DNA of 14,930 nucleotides from HyVt-337 sp964428895 (GTDB lineage Bacteria > Planctomycetota > Phycisphaerae > SM23-33). The DNA lies in NCBI GenBank assembly GCA_964428895.1, contig CAYRZU010000077.1, positions 1-14,930 on the forward strand. Direction: 5' to 3'. The notes beneath the pieces were generated by a model that was not told the origin of the DNA, made no database searches, and worked only from the letters and a program-made list of their open reading frames with translations. The translations under genes were made by a program, and so were the position numbers. Below are positions 7,784 to 14,058 of this stretch, piece by piece. Every line of letters starts with the position of its first letter. Positions within the stretch are counted from its first letter, which is position 1.

Positions 7784-8653
7784 GTGACGTCCGAACTTGT
7801 AATTGTCGATGTTCGCCGGCGTTCAGCGGGTAGCGAGAACGACGTCGAGTTCCTTAAGAGCCGTCGGCTCTATAAGGCATTGTCTTTGCTGACCGCAATG
7901 CGTGCCGGCATTCCCGCTCCCCCCTCACTGTTGCTTCTGGCGGCGAAGGAGGATGCGATCAATGACGTCATTGCCAAGTGGGGCTTGCCCGTCATGGTGA
8001 GAGTGGACTTCTCATCACGTCCCCACGCCAAAGCCCTTGGCGGAATTCCACTTCAGAGCCACGCGTCCGTGATGAAGGTGTGCCGGTCCATTCTCGCCGA
8101 CGGATGCTATCCACTCCTTCACCCGCATATTAGCCGCTTTGATGATGTGTACAGCGCAGGCATTGGGGTCCTGGAAGACAACAGCGAAGTCCATATCGAA
8201 GTGGTTGGCCCGGGGTTCGACGCTAGCGACTTGAGATTGGGAGAGGTCGTCCCACATGAGCGGCTTACCGTTGCCCCGCTAACGCTACGTGTGTTGGGAA
8301 GAGACAGCATCACCGCAGAGAACTACTCCCGAGCCCGAGAACGGCGATTGGCGAAGATCTCCCGATTACTTGAGTACGAAGCCTATGTCCAGCGGCGAGG
8401 TTCTCTCCTGCCATCGCTGGAATCCTTACCTGTCCATCAGGCCAAGGGGGATCATGACCTTCCGTCGGTCCCGGCCGGTTACGCGCCTCTCCCGCCGGAG
8501 TTGTTGTCATCTCTGTTGGGCATAACAGCCAGAGTTTGCACCGAACTCGTCCCCGAATTGCCGGTTACGAAGCAACTCGTGGCGTCGCTGTCCTATGTTG
8601 CAGACAGAGGGTGGGTCTTCTGGGATGCTTACGGCAGTTGGTATGACCGATAG
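7784..8653 (+). CDS. Uncharacterised protein, possible ATP-grasp-like fold
   Basis: The 289-residue protein starts at a GTG preceded by AAGGA eight bases upstream. I do not recognise a named family. The N-terminal half reads like the start of an ATP-grasp domain: SRRLYKALSLLTAMRAGIP (split pattern at 26-44), PAPPSLLLL (44-52), then AKWGLPVMVRVDFSSR (64-79), resembling the strand that carries the nucleotide-contacting basic residue, followed by a glycine pair (LGGIPL, 85-90). Later come SAGIGVLEDNSEVHIEVVGPGFDASDL, another conserved-looking strand-turn region, and a C-terminal WVFWDAYGSW. No complete set of Mg-binding acidic residues can be identified by eye, so the assignment is weak. The gene lies in an AT-richer block and converges (20-base gap) on the NUDIX gene. 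The shared location suggests, but does not prove, a shared job with the HIT/kinase/NUDIX operon. Confidence 0.75.
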   Translation: MTSELVIVDVRRRSAGSENDVEFLKSRRLYKALSLLTAMRAGIPAPPSLLLLAAKEDAINDVIAKWGLPVMVRVDFSSRPHAKALGGIPLQSHASVMKVCRSILADGCYPLLHPHISRFDDVYSAGIGVLEDNSEVHIEVVGPGFDASDLRLGEVVPHERLTVAPLTLRVLGRDSITAENYSRARERRLAKISRLLEYEAYVQRRGSLLPSLESLPVHQAKGDHDLPSVPAGYAPLPPELLSSLLGITARVCTELVPELPVTKQLVASLSYVADRGWVFWDAYGSWYDR

Positions 8654-8673
8654 GCTGCTAAGGGCCCGTCTGC

Positions 8674-9168
8674 CTACTTGTCCAGGGAAGGCAAGCCTCC
8701 GACCTTGTCGGTGATGTTGGGGGGGAATACGAACTGAAGCTTCTCACGTGCCTCATCCGGAGCGAACCAATTCCAGGTCGTGTGTTCGGAGCTTATTGCG
8801 GTGGGGTCGCCAGGCATATCGCACAGCCAGACCCACAGGACTAGCCCCAGGTCCAAGCCCTCAGGATCGATACGTATCTTGGAAAGCGTCATGCCCAAGG
8901 ACTCGATAATCGTCAAGTGGGAGGAGGCCGAACCTACCTCCTCCTTCATTTCCCGTCGCAGGGCCTCTTCGGGGGATTCGCCCTTGTGGATTCTCCCTCC
9001 GGGAAGATCCCAGTAGGCGGGGCCATCATGTCCACGGAGTTCGTCTGGGTTGACTTTGAACAGGAGAATGTCCCCCGATTCATTTCGGATCAGAGCTTTC
9101 ATCCCAAGGTGATAGCATTCGTGCTTTTCGTTAGACGTGTTTTCGTTTCCTTGCGTTTGTGGTGACAT
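8674..9168 (-). CDS. NUDIX hydrolase
   Basis: The 164-residue protein starts at the ATG at 9168, with AAGGGG eight bases upstream and 12 bases after the stop of the kinase gene. The Nudix box is clear: G58, E64, R72-E73, E76-E77 and G79 fit Gx5Ex7REUxEExGU, with Ser80 in the last position where an aliphatic residue is usual. WDLPGG (53-58) precedes it. NUDIX enzymes hydrolyse nucleoside diphosphates linked to another moiety, using the box Glu residues to bind metal. The substrate cannot be predicted from the box. An N-terminal stretch of about 22 polar residues precedes the first strand (MKALIRNESGDILLF, 23-37), and the Met at residue 23 is an alternative start, though the Shine-Dalgarno favours the longer form. 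It is the last gene of the HIT-kinase-NUDIX operon. Confidence 0.9.
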   Translation of the reverse strand: MSPQTQGNENTSNEKHECYHLGMKALIRNESGDILLFKVNPDELRGHDGPAYWDLPGGRIHKGESPEEALRREMKEEVGSASSHLTIIESLGMTLSKIRIDPEGLDLGLVLWVWLCDMPGDPTAISSEHTTWNWFAPDEAREKLQFVFPPNITDKVGGLPSLDK

Positions 9169-9180
9169 ACTTGGCCCCTT

Positions 9181-10275
9181 CTACTGGATTGTCTCTGCAA
9201 GATAAGAGTTCTTCTCAAGTCTTTCTGCGATCAACGCGAGCGCTCGCAAGCTTGTGTGGAAATTGTAGGTGTCGTAGGCCAGTAGTGAGAACAACACCAA
9301 GAATTGGGCCGCTAAGTAGTCGTCAAAACCACGACAGAAGTAATTCGCAGCGTATTTGCGAATGATCGCTACCATGGCCGCCAGCTTCTGAAAGCGCAAG
9401 GTGGTTTCCTTGCTTCGGCACTTGATCTTGCTTGCCCTTGAAGCGCCGTCTTCATCGAGGAGAAGCAGGTCGAACCTCAGTTGATCACTGTCGGGCAAGT
9501 GTCTTGGAAAGAGCATGAAACGAAGGGAGTTCTCCATGAGAACATAATCGATGAGGACGTGTCTTTCGCTCGCGGACCATCGGAAGTCTATCAGATGGGG
9601 GGAGTTCTTGTGATCCATGACCACGTTAGAAGCGTGCAAGTCGCCATGCACGGGACCGATCTTGGCCTCGGGAAGGACGTCGAACCCGCCATTCATCACG
9701 ATGAGAGGATTGGGAAGGGGGGTGTCGACCCCCGGGAAGGCAATCCGTCGCTTCTCGACGTTGGCTCCCAAGCCTACTTCGATACGAGGAGCAGCCTTGG
9801 AGTTCGTTCCACAGCCTATGTAAGCCTTCTGGACGAGGACCTTCTCTTTGGTCCTTGCGCCCTTGTGGGCTGGCAAGCATGTCTTGCCAAAGAGTTCCTC
9901 AAGGCACTTGCGGATACGCGTCATCGGAGGCGTGCTCTTCCTAACCAGTTGAGTAAGCTCCAGCGTATTGCCATCTCTTGCAGTGACTTGCTGGTAGGCC
10001 AGAACGCCAATCTTACCAACGGGGAAGGGCTCTCCGATGGGGCCTTGGTCAGCAAATCGCCCGAGGACCTTCTCGGCATTCTTGGCTTCCTTCTCGATCT
10101 CCTTCCATTTGTGAATCTTGATGACAAAAGGTACGCCTCCCTCTTGAGTGAAGAAGGCCCGGTATAGTCTCGCTCCACTGAGACCGTACCGAGGGAACTC
10201 GGATACGCGAATCCCGCTCTGGCCCTTAGATTTCGCGTATGCCAGAAGAAACTGTTCGTCTTCCTGACGGTGCAA
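9181..10275 (-). CDS. Aminoglycoside-phosphotransferase-fold kinase
   Basis: The 364-residue kinase-like protein has a glycine-rich turn YGLSGARLYRAFF (30-42) and a strand VIKIHKW carrying the expected ATP-contacting Lys53. The catalytic loop VHGDLHASNV has H210, Asp212 and Asn217, and LIDF has the metal-binding Asp230. These are the hallmarks of the APH/choline-kinase fold, with all key residues present, so activity is likely. The region between lobes (about 100-190) is longer than in compact APH enzymes, and the C-terminal ~130 residues are helical. The only plausible start is a TTG at 10275, eight bases after the HIT stop and without a clear Shine-Dalgarno, which suggests translational coupling. 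Similar kinase-like domains occur in predicted bacterial conflict gene sets (ternary-complex-associated domains), a link I recall but cannot test here. The substrate is unknown and resistance should not be assumed. Confidence 0.82.
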   Translation of the reverse strand: MHRQEDEQFLLAYAKSKGQSGIRVSEFPRYGLSGARLYRAFFTQEGGVPFVIKIHKWKEIEKEAKNAEKVLGRFADQGPIGEPFPVGKIGVLAYQQVTARDGNTLELTQLVRKSTPPMTRIRKCLEELFGKTCLPAHKGARTKEKVLVQKAYIGCGTNSKAAPRIEVGLGANVEKRRIAFPGVDTPLPNPLIVMNGGFDVLPEAKIGPVHGDLHASNVVMDHKNSPHLIDFRWSASERHVLIDYVLMENSLRFMLFPRHLPDSDQLRFDLLLLDEDGASRASKIKCRSKETTLRFQKLAAMVAIIRKYAANYFCRGFDDYLAAQFLVLFSLLAYDTYNFHTSLRALALIAERLEKNSYLAETIQ

Positions 10276-10283
10276 ATTGACGG

Positions 10284-10805
10284 TCAGTGACGCAGCTCTT
10301 CAAGAGAATGGCCAATGACGAGATAGCTTCGCGAAGAGGAAAGCTCGGACAGCGTATCCAGCAAGTTCCGTGATGGCGACAGAGCATGGTCGTCCAGGAT
10401 TCTTCCGAGAACGTTCGAGAAATCTCCCTGGTCCATTGGCAAGATGTGGAGATGGGCGTGGTCCACGCCACATCCGCCAGTCCTGCACTCGCCAACGCCG
10501 TGTTCAAAGAAGGCCGTTGGTCCCCATTGGCATTTGATTCTCTCGCCGAGCATTTCGACAAAACTCACGAACTCGTCTCGGTGGCTCGGGGGGGTCTGAG
10601 CCAAGCTTGTGAGATGGCTCTTAGGAATGATCAAGACATGGCCAGGGGCGATCGGGGAGATGCTGGGGATCGCCATGAAATGCCTGGACTCAGCGATGCC
10701 TCGGTTGTGGAGCCCACTGGCTGAGGCGAAGTTCTCTGGAAGTTGACCGCGCGCCATCTCCGAACAGAAGCAGCACGTGTCATGTCTGATTGCGTCTGAG
10801 GCCAT
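10284..10805 (-). CDS. HIT-family (histidine triad) hydrolase
   Basis: The 173-residue protein has the triad HAHLH (H116, H118, H120) in CGVDHAHLHILP, and an upstream strand with GHVLIIPKSH (55-64) typical of HIT proteins. CCFC at 11-14 near the N-terminus matches the zinc-binding CxxC found in many HIT hydrolases. H118 or H120 would supply the nucleophilic/acid function on the nucleotide phosphate in known relatives (Ap4A hydrolases, Hint, GalT branch). FFEHG...GGCGVDHAHLH is a pattern I associate with stand-alone HIT proteins in accessory loci. I chose the ATG at 10805 because GAGGAAG lies five bases upstream; the frame extends to a TTG at 10844 with nothing to support it. First gene of the operon with the kinase and NUDIX genes, so a pathway acting on nucleotidyl compounds is plausible. 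Confidence 0.88.
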   Translation of the reverse strand: MASDAIRHDTCCFCSEMARGQLPENFASASGLHNRGIAESRHFMAIPSISPIAPGHVLIIPKSHLTSLAQTPPSHRDEFVSFVEMLGERIKCQWGPTAFFEHGVGECRTGGCGVDHAHLHILPMDQGDFSNVLGRILDDHALSPSRNLLDTLSELSSSRSYLVIGHSLEELRH

Positions 10806-10810
10806 TTCTT

Positions 10811-10817
10811 CTTCCTC
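10811..10817 (-). promoter_or_regulatory. Ribosome binding site fixing the HIT gene start
   Basis: The minus strand reads GAGGAAG five bases before the ATG at 10805 (AGGA core at seven bases). This decides in favour of that ATG over the upstream TTG at 10844. Confidence 0.7.
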
Positions 10818-10915
10818 GTGAAGGGGGCGAATACCTATTCCCAAAGGGCAATCTGCCCCGTAGCGACCAACTGCTCTGCAAGACTCGGACCCCGCTCGAC
10901 CCTATGTCCCTCAAT

Positions 10916-10944
10916 TCTCTAACCGGACAGTTCCAGGAAGTCAA
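10916..10944 (-). promoter_or_regulatory. Candidate promoter of the HIT-kinase-NUDIX operon
   Basis: On the minus strand TTGACT (10944-10939) and TAGAGA (10921-10916) are 17 bases apart. The -35 is good (five of six), the -10 weak (three of six). A leader of about 100 bases would result. It contains a small dyad GAATA-CC-TATTC (10829-10840), which could be an operator or nothing. Confidence 0.35.
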
Positions 10945-10949
10945 GTTTG

Positions 10950-10982
10950 CTCCTCCTCCTCGCTGCGGGCAGATTGGAGGAG
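10950..10982. repeat. Inverted repeat in the HIT/pyrG intergenic region
   Basis: CTCCTCC (10950-10956) is matched by GGAGGAG (10976-10982) with a 19-base loop. The right arm resembles a Shine-Dalgarno but lies too far from the pyrG start to act as one. Purpose unknown, and chance is possible in this purine/pyrimidine-biased stretch. Confidence 0.25.
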
Positions 10983-11014
10983 TCGGAGATAGTGACAATT
11001 GCTCCACTGGTTGG

Positions 11015-11043
11015 TTGAACTCGCTCGGGCTAGCCCGTAAAGT
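11015..11043 (+). promoter_or_regulatory. Candidate pyrG promoter giving a leaderless transcript
   Basis: TTGAAC (11015-11020) and TAAAGT (11038-11043) are separated by exactly 17 bases, each matching consensus in four of six positions. The usual distance from a -10 to the start point places +1 at about 11050-11052, the A of the pyrG ATG. No Shine-Dalgarno is visible before that ATG, which fits a leaderless message. Judged by eye. Confidence 0.4.
11026..11037. promoter_or_regulatory. Perfect 12-bp palindrome inside the pyrG promoter spacer
   Basis: CGGGCTAGCCCG is its own reverse complement and fills the 3' two thirds of the -35/-10 spacer. The position suits a regulator-binding site, though GC-rich palindromes also arise by chance. 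Confidence 0.35.
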
Positions 11044-11051
11044 GCGTTCCC

Positions 11052-12797
11052 ATGAGCGATGCCATGGACCTCCTGCGATCCGTCAAAGATCGCACCGACG
11101 AAACCGAATTCTACACACCCCTTCCGGACGGCTACCAGCTTGGCAAGGTCAAGTATGTGGCGGTGTTCGGCACGGTCATTAGCGGCCTGGGCAAGGGGAT
11201 CTTCTCATCCTCTCTGGCCAAGGTCCTCAAGGACAAGGGCCTGAAGGTCGCCCCCATCAAGCTGGAGGGCTATCTGAACATTGACTCGGGCACGCTCAAT
11301 CCGTTCCGCCACGGCGAGGTATTCGTCCTCGACGACGGCATGGAAACGGACATGGACCTGGGCACCTACGAGCGCGTGCTGGACCAGGATCTCGCCCGCG
11401 CCAATTTCGCCACCAGCGGGCAGATCTTCTCGACGGTGCTGAATAAGGAACGCGCGGGCAGCTTTCTGGGCCGCGACGTGCAGATGATTCCGCACGTGAC
11501 CGGTGAGGTGAAGATGCGCCTCCGGGAACTGGCCGTCCAGAGCCAGGCTGACGTCATCTTCATCGAGGTTGGTGGCACGGTCGGCGATATCGAGAACGCG
11601 TTCTACATCGAGGCCATTCGGGAACTGCGATACGAGGAAGGCGACAGTTCGGTGGCCTGCATGGCGTTGACCTACGTGCTGGCGCCGCCGGCGCTGGGGG
11701 AGCAGAAGTCCAAGGCCGCCCAGTTGGGCATCAAACGCCTGATGGAGTACGGCATCCATCCGGACCTGATCGCCTGCCGGGCCGAGAAGGAAGTGGGCGA
11801 GAAGGTCCGCCAGAAGCTGTCGGTCTACACGAACGTGCCCGTGCAGCGCGTGTTCTCGATGCACGATTTGCCCAGCATCTATCTCCTGCCCGGCGCGCTG
11901 CGGGAAGCCGGTATCGACAGTGAGGTCGTGCAGATGCTCAACCTGGGCGGGCGTGTCAACAGCGCCCAGGAGGCCCGGGCGGCTGCTGCGTGGAACGGCT
12001 TTGTCGAGCGTCTGACTGCCGCCAGCGAAGGCGAGCGAAAGGTCGTCATCGGCGTGACGGGCAAGTACACGTCCCTGCGCGATAGCTACGCCTCCATCAT
12101 CAAGGCCGTCGAGCACGCCGGTGTGGCCAACGGGTGCCGCGCCGAGATCGAGTGGATCGACACGACCGAGATCACGGCCGAGAACGTGGGCGAGGCCCTG
12201 GCGGAGGTGGACGCCATTATCGTCCCCGGCGGATTCGGCGTTCGCGGCACGGCCGGTAAGATCGAGTGCATCCGCTATGCCCGCGAGAATCAGTTGCCGT
12301 ACCTGGGCATCTGCCTGGGGTTCCAGATGGCGGTGGTGGAATACGCCCGGAACGTTTGCCAACTGTCCGACGCCGACAGCACGGAGATTCGGCCGGACTG
12401 CAAATCGCCCGTGGTCGACATTCTCCCGGAGCAGAAGGAGATCGAAGGCCTCGGCGGGAACATGCGGCTGGGCGGGCAGGATGTGGACCTGACGGCCGGC
12501 ACGATGGCGTCCGAGTTGTTCGGTGGCACCGCACAGATTCGCGAGCGGTTCCGTCACCGCTACGAAGTCGACCCGCGCTACGTTGAAGCGCTCGAGCAGG
12601 GAGGGCTGGTCTTCTCCGGGCGTCACCCGGTTCATCCGATCATGCAGATCCTGGAACTGCCACGCCAGGAGCATCCTTACTTCATCGCCGCCCAGTTTCA
12701 TCCGGAGCTGACCAGTCGTCCGCTTCGGGCTCAGCCGATGTTCGCCGGACTCGTCGCTGCGGCGCTGGCCCGGCAGGAACAGACGTGCCAGGGTTGA
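11052..12797 (+). CDS. pyrG: CTP synthase (glutamine-hydrolysing), divergent type
   Basis: The 581-residue protein makes CTP from UTP, ATP and glutamine. The synthase domain has the P-loop SGLGKG (44-49, Lys48), HGEVFVLDDGMETDMDLG (87-104) with the metal ligand equivalent to E. coli Asp72 at Asp102, and EVGGTVGDIE (172-181). Uridine-binding lysines lie in QKSKAAQ (218-224), where most family members read KTKPTQH. The amidotransferase domain is complete: PGGFGVRG (392-399), nucleophile Cys421 in GICLGFQ, and QFHPE with His550 and Glu552. Differences from the usual enzyme are a ~33-residue N-terminal extension, KLEGYLNIDSGTL where KLDPYINVDPGTM is typical, and the altered KSKAAQ loop. Catalytic residues remain, so it should be active. 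A DUF1844 gene follows after 62 bases. The ATG at 11064 is an alternative start. Confidence 0.95.
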   Translation: MSDAMDLLRSVKDRTDETEFYTPLPDGYQLGKVKYVAVFGTVISGLGKGIFSSSLAKVLKDKGLKVAPIKLEGYLNIDSGTLNPFRHGEVFVLDDGMETDMDLGTYERVLDQDLARANFATSGQIFSTVLNKERAGSFLGRDVQMIPHVTGEVKMRLRELAVQSQADVIFIEVGGTVGDIENAFYIEAIRELRYEEGDSSVACMALTYVLAPPALGEQKSKAAQLGIKRLMEYGIHPDLIACRAEKEVGEKVRQKLSVYTNVPVQRVFSMHDLPSIYLLPGALREAGIDSEVVQMLNLGGRVNSAQEARAAAAWNGFVERLTAASEGERKVVIGVTGKYTSLRDSYASIIKAVEHAGVANGCRAEIEWIDTTEITAENVGEALAEVDAIIVPGGFGVRGTAGKIECIRYARENQLPYLGICLGFQMAVVEYARNVCQLSDADSTEIRPDCKSPVVDILPEQKEIEGLGGNMRLGGQDVDLTAGTMASELFGGTAQIRERFRHRYEVDPRYVEALEQGGLVFSGRHPVHPIMQILELPRQEHPYFIAAQFHPELTSRPLRAQPMFAGLVAAALARQEQTCQG

Positions 12798-12859
12798 CTC
12801 TTTGCCCCCCAGACGGTACTACGTGCTGCTCCCAACCCTCCCAAAGGAAGGCCCAAGAA

Positions 12860-13330
12860 ATGACCGAAGACAAACCCACCGGCGATGAGGTCCCCAAGAT
12901 CATCGTCGACGACGATTGGAAGGCCCAGGCCCAGGCCGAGAAGGAAGCCCTGGCTGAACAAGAACAGAAGCAGGAGGCCGAAGGCGGCCCGGCCGGCGCC
13001 CGGCAGATGCCCCCGGCCAGCTTCGAAGTGTTGGTCAGCTCCATGGTCACCCAGGCGCTGTTCGCCTTGGGCGCCATCGAGGACCCCCGTTCGGGCCAGC
13101 GGTACCTGGATCTGGACATGGCCAAGCATCACATCGACATGCTGAGCGTCATCGAGGAGAAGACCAAAGGCAACCTATCCGAGGATGAGGCCAAGATGAT
13201 CGACCAGGCGCTCTACGAGTGCCGCATGCATTACGTGCAGATCGCCAACGCCGTGGCCAACCAGGCCATGGGCGCTCCGCCGGCCGAAGGCGTGGATCCC
13301 ACCGGCGGCGCAGACCCCTCAGCAACCTAA
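12860..13330 (+). CDS. DUF1844 domain protein
   Basis: The 156-residue protein starts at the ATG at 12860, with AAAGGAAG nine bases upstream; a longer frame from 12785 overlaps pyrG and lacks support. The N-terminal ~50 residues are acidic, Ala/Gln/Glu-rich and probably disordered or coiled coil (KAQAQAEKEALAEQEQKQEAE, split helix around 16-36). The domain proper begins at MPPASFEVLVSSMVTQALFALG, then LDLDMAKHHIDMLSVIEEKTKGNLS and a C-terminal helix, the pattern of DUF1844 (PF08899). The function of this family is unknown; it is common in planctomycetes and deltaproteobacteria. It probably shares the pyrG transcript and is followed by a hairpin. The end is Gly/Pro-rich. Confidence 0.85.
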   Translation: MTEDKPTGDEVPKIIVDDDWKAQAQAEKEALAEQEQKQEAEGGPAGARQMPPASFEVLVSSMVTQALFALGAIEDPRSGQRYLDLDMAKHHIDMLSVIEEKTKGNLSEDEAKMIDQALYECRMHYVQIANAVANQAMGAPPAEGVDPTGGADPSAT

Positions 13331-13358
13331 GCTGACTAGGTGTGCCAACGAAGTCCCC

Positions 13359-13390
13359 GAGCCCCGGCCGTGATCCGGTCGGGGCTCTTC
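13359..13390 (+). terminator. Hairpin terminator after the pyrG-DUF1844 unit
   Basis: GAGCCCCG (13359-13366) pairs with CGGGGCTC (13380-13387). The inner GCCG/CCGGT adds four pairs including one G-T, leaving a five-base loop. A short T-containing run (TTCTAT) follows. The stem is strong but the T tract poor. It sits 28 bases after the DUF1844 stop and faces the end of the convergent lipoprotein gene. Confidence 0.6.
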
Positions 13391-13415
13391 TATGCTCGTG
13401 CTGGTCGCGGCTCGG

Positions 13416-13865
13416 CTAGCCGGCGCAGTGGGCGCACTTGCAGCCGGCTTCGCCTGTGCACTGAACGGCCTCTTCGGCGGCTTCAGTGGCCGAGCACTTG
13501 GCGCACTTGCAGCCGGCGGGGCACTTGGCGGCCCCGTCGGCGCTGGATTCCGCAAGCTTGGCGGCCTTTTCGGCGTCGCTGAGCTTGTCCCAGGCTGTCG
13601 GGCATCCGCCGCAACAGAAGCCAACCTTCTGGCCCTCGAACGTGCGGATCAGGCTGTCGGGCACGGTGGCCGGGTCGAACGACTTGCCCATAATCGGGCA
13701 CGTGCTGTTGACGACCTTGGCGGCGGAGGCGGCCTCCGTGGCCTTGGGGGCGACGGGATCGGCAACGTCGCCGCTCTCTTTCTCACAGCCGATTACGAAC
13801 ACGCCGCCCGCACAGATCAGCCCGGCTAGGGCCCCGAGCATCAAAGATGTCTTCAGATATCGCAC
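13416..13865 (-). CDS. Small lipoprotein with YHS/TRASH-like domain and metallothionein-like tail
   Basis: The protein has 149 residues from a GTG at 13865, chosen because AGGAG lies seven bases upstream. The ATG at 13880 gives five more residues, and longer forms are unsupported. The signal peptide ends in VFVIGC, with Cys27 as the probable lipid attachment site. A compact domain follows: CPIMGKSFDP...VPDSLIRTFEGQKVGFCCGGCPTAWDKL, a YHS/TRASH-like pattern with a first Cys and a CCxxC group that in relatives binds heavy metals or copper. The tail carries two cysteine clusters, CPAGCKCAKC and CTGEAGCKCAHC, like a miniature metallothionein. I infer metal binding outside the membrane, possibly copper or zinc; the metal is not determined. 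The gene is alone on its strand and has an inverted repeat over its promoter, consistent with metal-responsive control. Confidence 0.78.
   Translation of the reverse strand: MRYLKTSLMLGALAGLICAGGVFVIGCEKESGDVADPVAPKATEAASAAKVVNSTCPIMGKSFDPATVPDSLIRTFEGQKVGFCCGGCPTAWDKLSDAEKAAKLAESSADGAAKCPAGCKCAKCSATEAAEEAVQCTGEAGCKCAHCAG
13431..13517. repeat. In-frame direct repeat of the cysteine motif
   Basis: The 18-base unit GGCGCACTTGCAGCCGGC occurs at 13431-13448 and again at 13500-13517. The offset of 69 bases is 23 codons, so the reading frame is kept. On the minus strand it encodes AGCKCA in both clusters of the lipoprotein tail, which points to a recent internal duplication. Confidence 0.8.
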
Positions 13866-13872
13866 GGTCAGT

Positions 13873-13877
13873 CTCCT
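13873..13877 (-). promoter_or_regulatory. Ribosome binding site deciding the lipoprotein start
   Basis: AGGAG on the minus strand, seven bases before the GTG at 13865. It overlaps the second and third codons after the ATG at 13880, so that ATG has no site of its own. Confidence 0.55.
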
Positions 13878-13895
13878 CATTCTGATATCTAGTTG

Positions 13896-13918
13896 CTGGT
13901 ATTGGACATACCAGTATA
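13896..13918 (-). promoter_or_regulatory. Candidate -10 element with overlapping operator-like inverted repeat
   Basis: CTGGTAT (13896-13902) and ATACCAG (13908-13914) form a perfect 7-bp inverted repeat around a 5-base spacer. On the minus strand TATACT (13918-13913) matches the -10 consensus in five of six positions and overlaps the repeat's upstream arm. TTGTCA at 13938-13933 could be the -35, but its spacing of 14 bases is short. A repressor bound here would cover the transcription start. Confidence 0.5.
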
Positions 13919-14058
13919 GCGCCTCGAGGGCCTGACAACGAGGCCCGCCACGGGATTGACCGCAGGCCAAAATGCTTGCCTTGTCGGGGCCAGGCATGGC
14001 AAGATGCTCGCCGGCCCGCCGATAACACGAACGCCTCCTACGAAAGCCACCACCGAAG

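Noticed and set aside
9481..10167. Open frame of 228 codons antisense to the kinase gene
   Set aside because: The kinase catalytic loop is unmistakable on the minus strand; no motif or ribosome binding site supports this one.
9181..10275. Kinase as an aminoglycoside-resistance gene
   Set aside because: Only the general fold and catalytic motifs match; length, lobe insert and operon partners do not resemble known resistance enzymes.
10829..10840. GAATA-CC-TATTC dyad as an operator of the HIT operon
   Set aside because: Arms of five bases are too short to claim without conservation data; mentioned only with the promoter.
11205..12701. Open frame of 498 codons antisense to pyrG
   Set aside because: It mirrors a certain gene in high-GC DNA, is rich in Ala/Arg/Asp/His/Val without motifs, and has no start signals.
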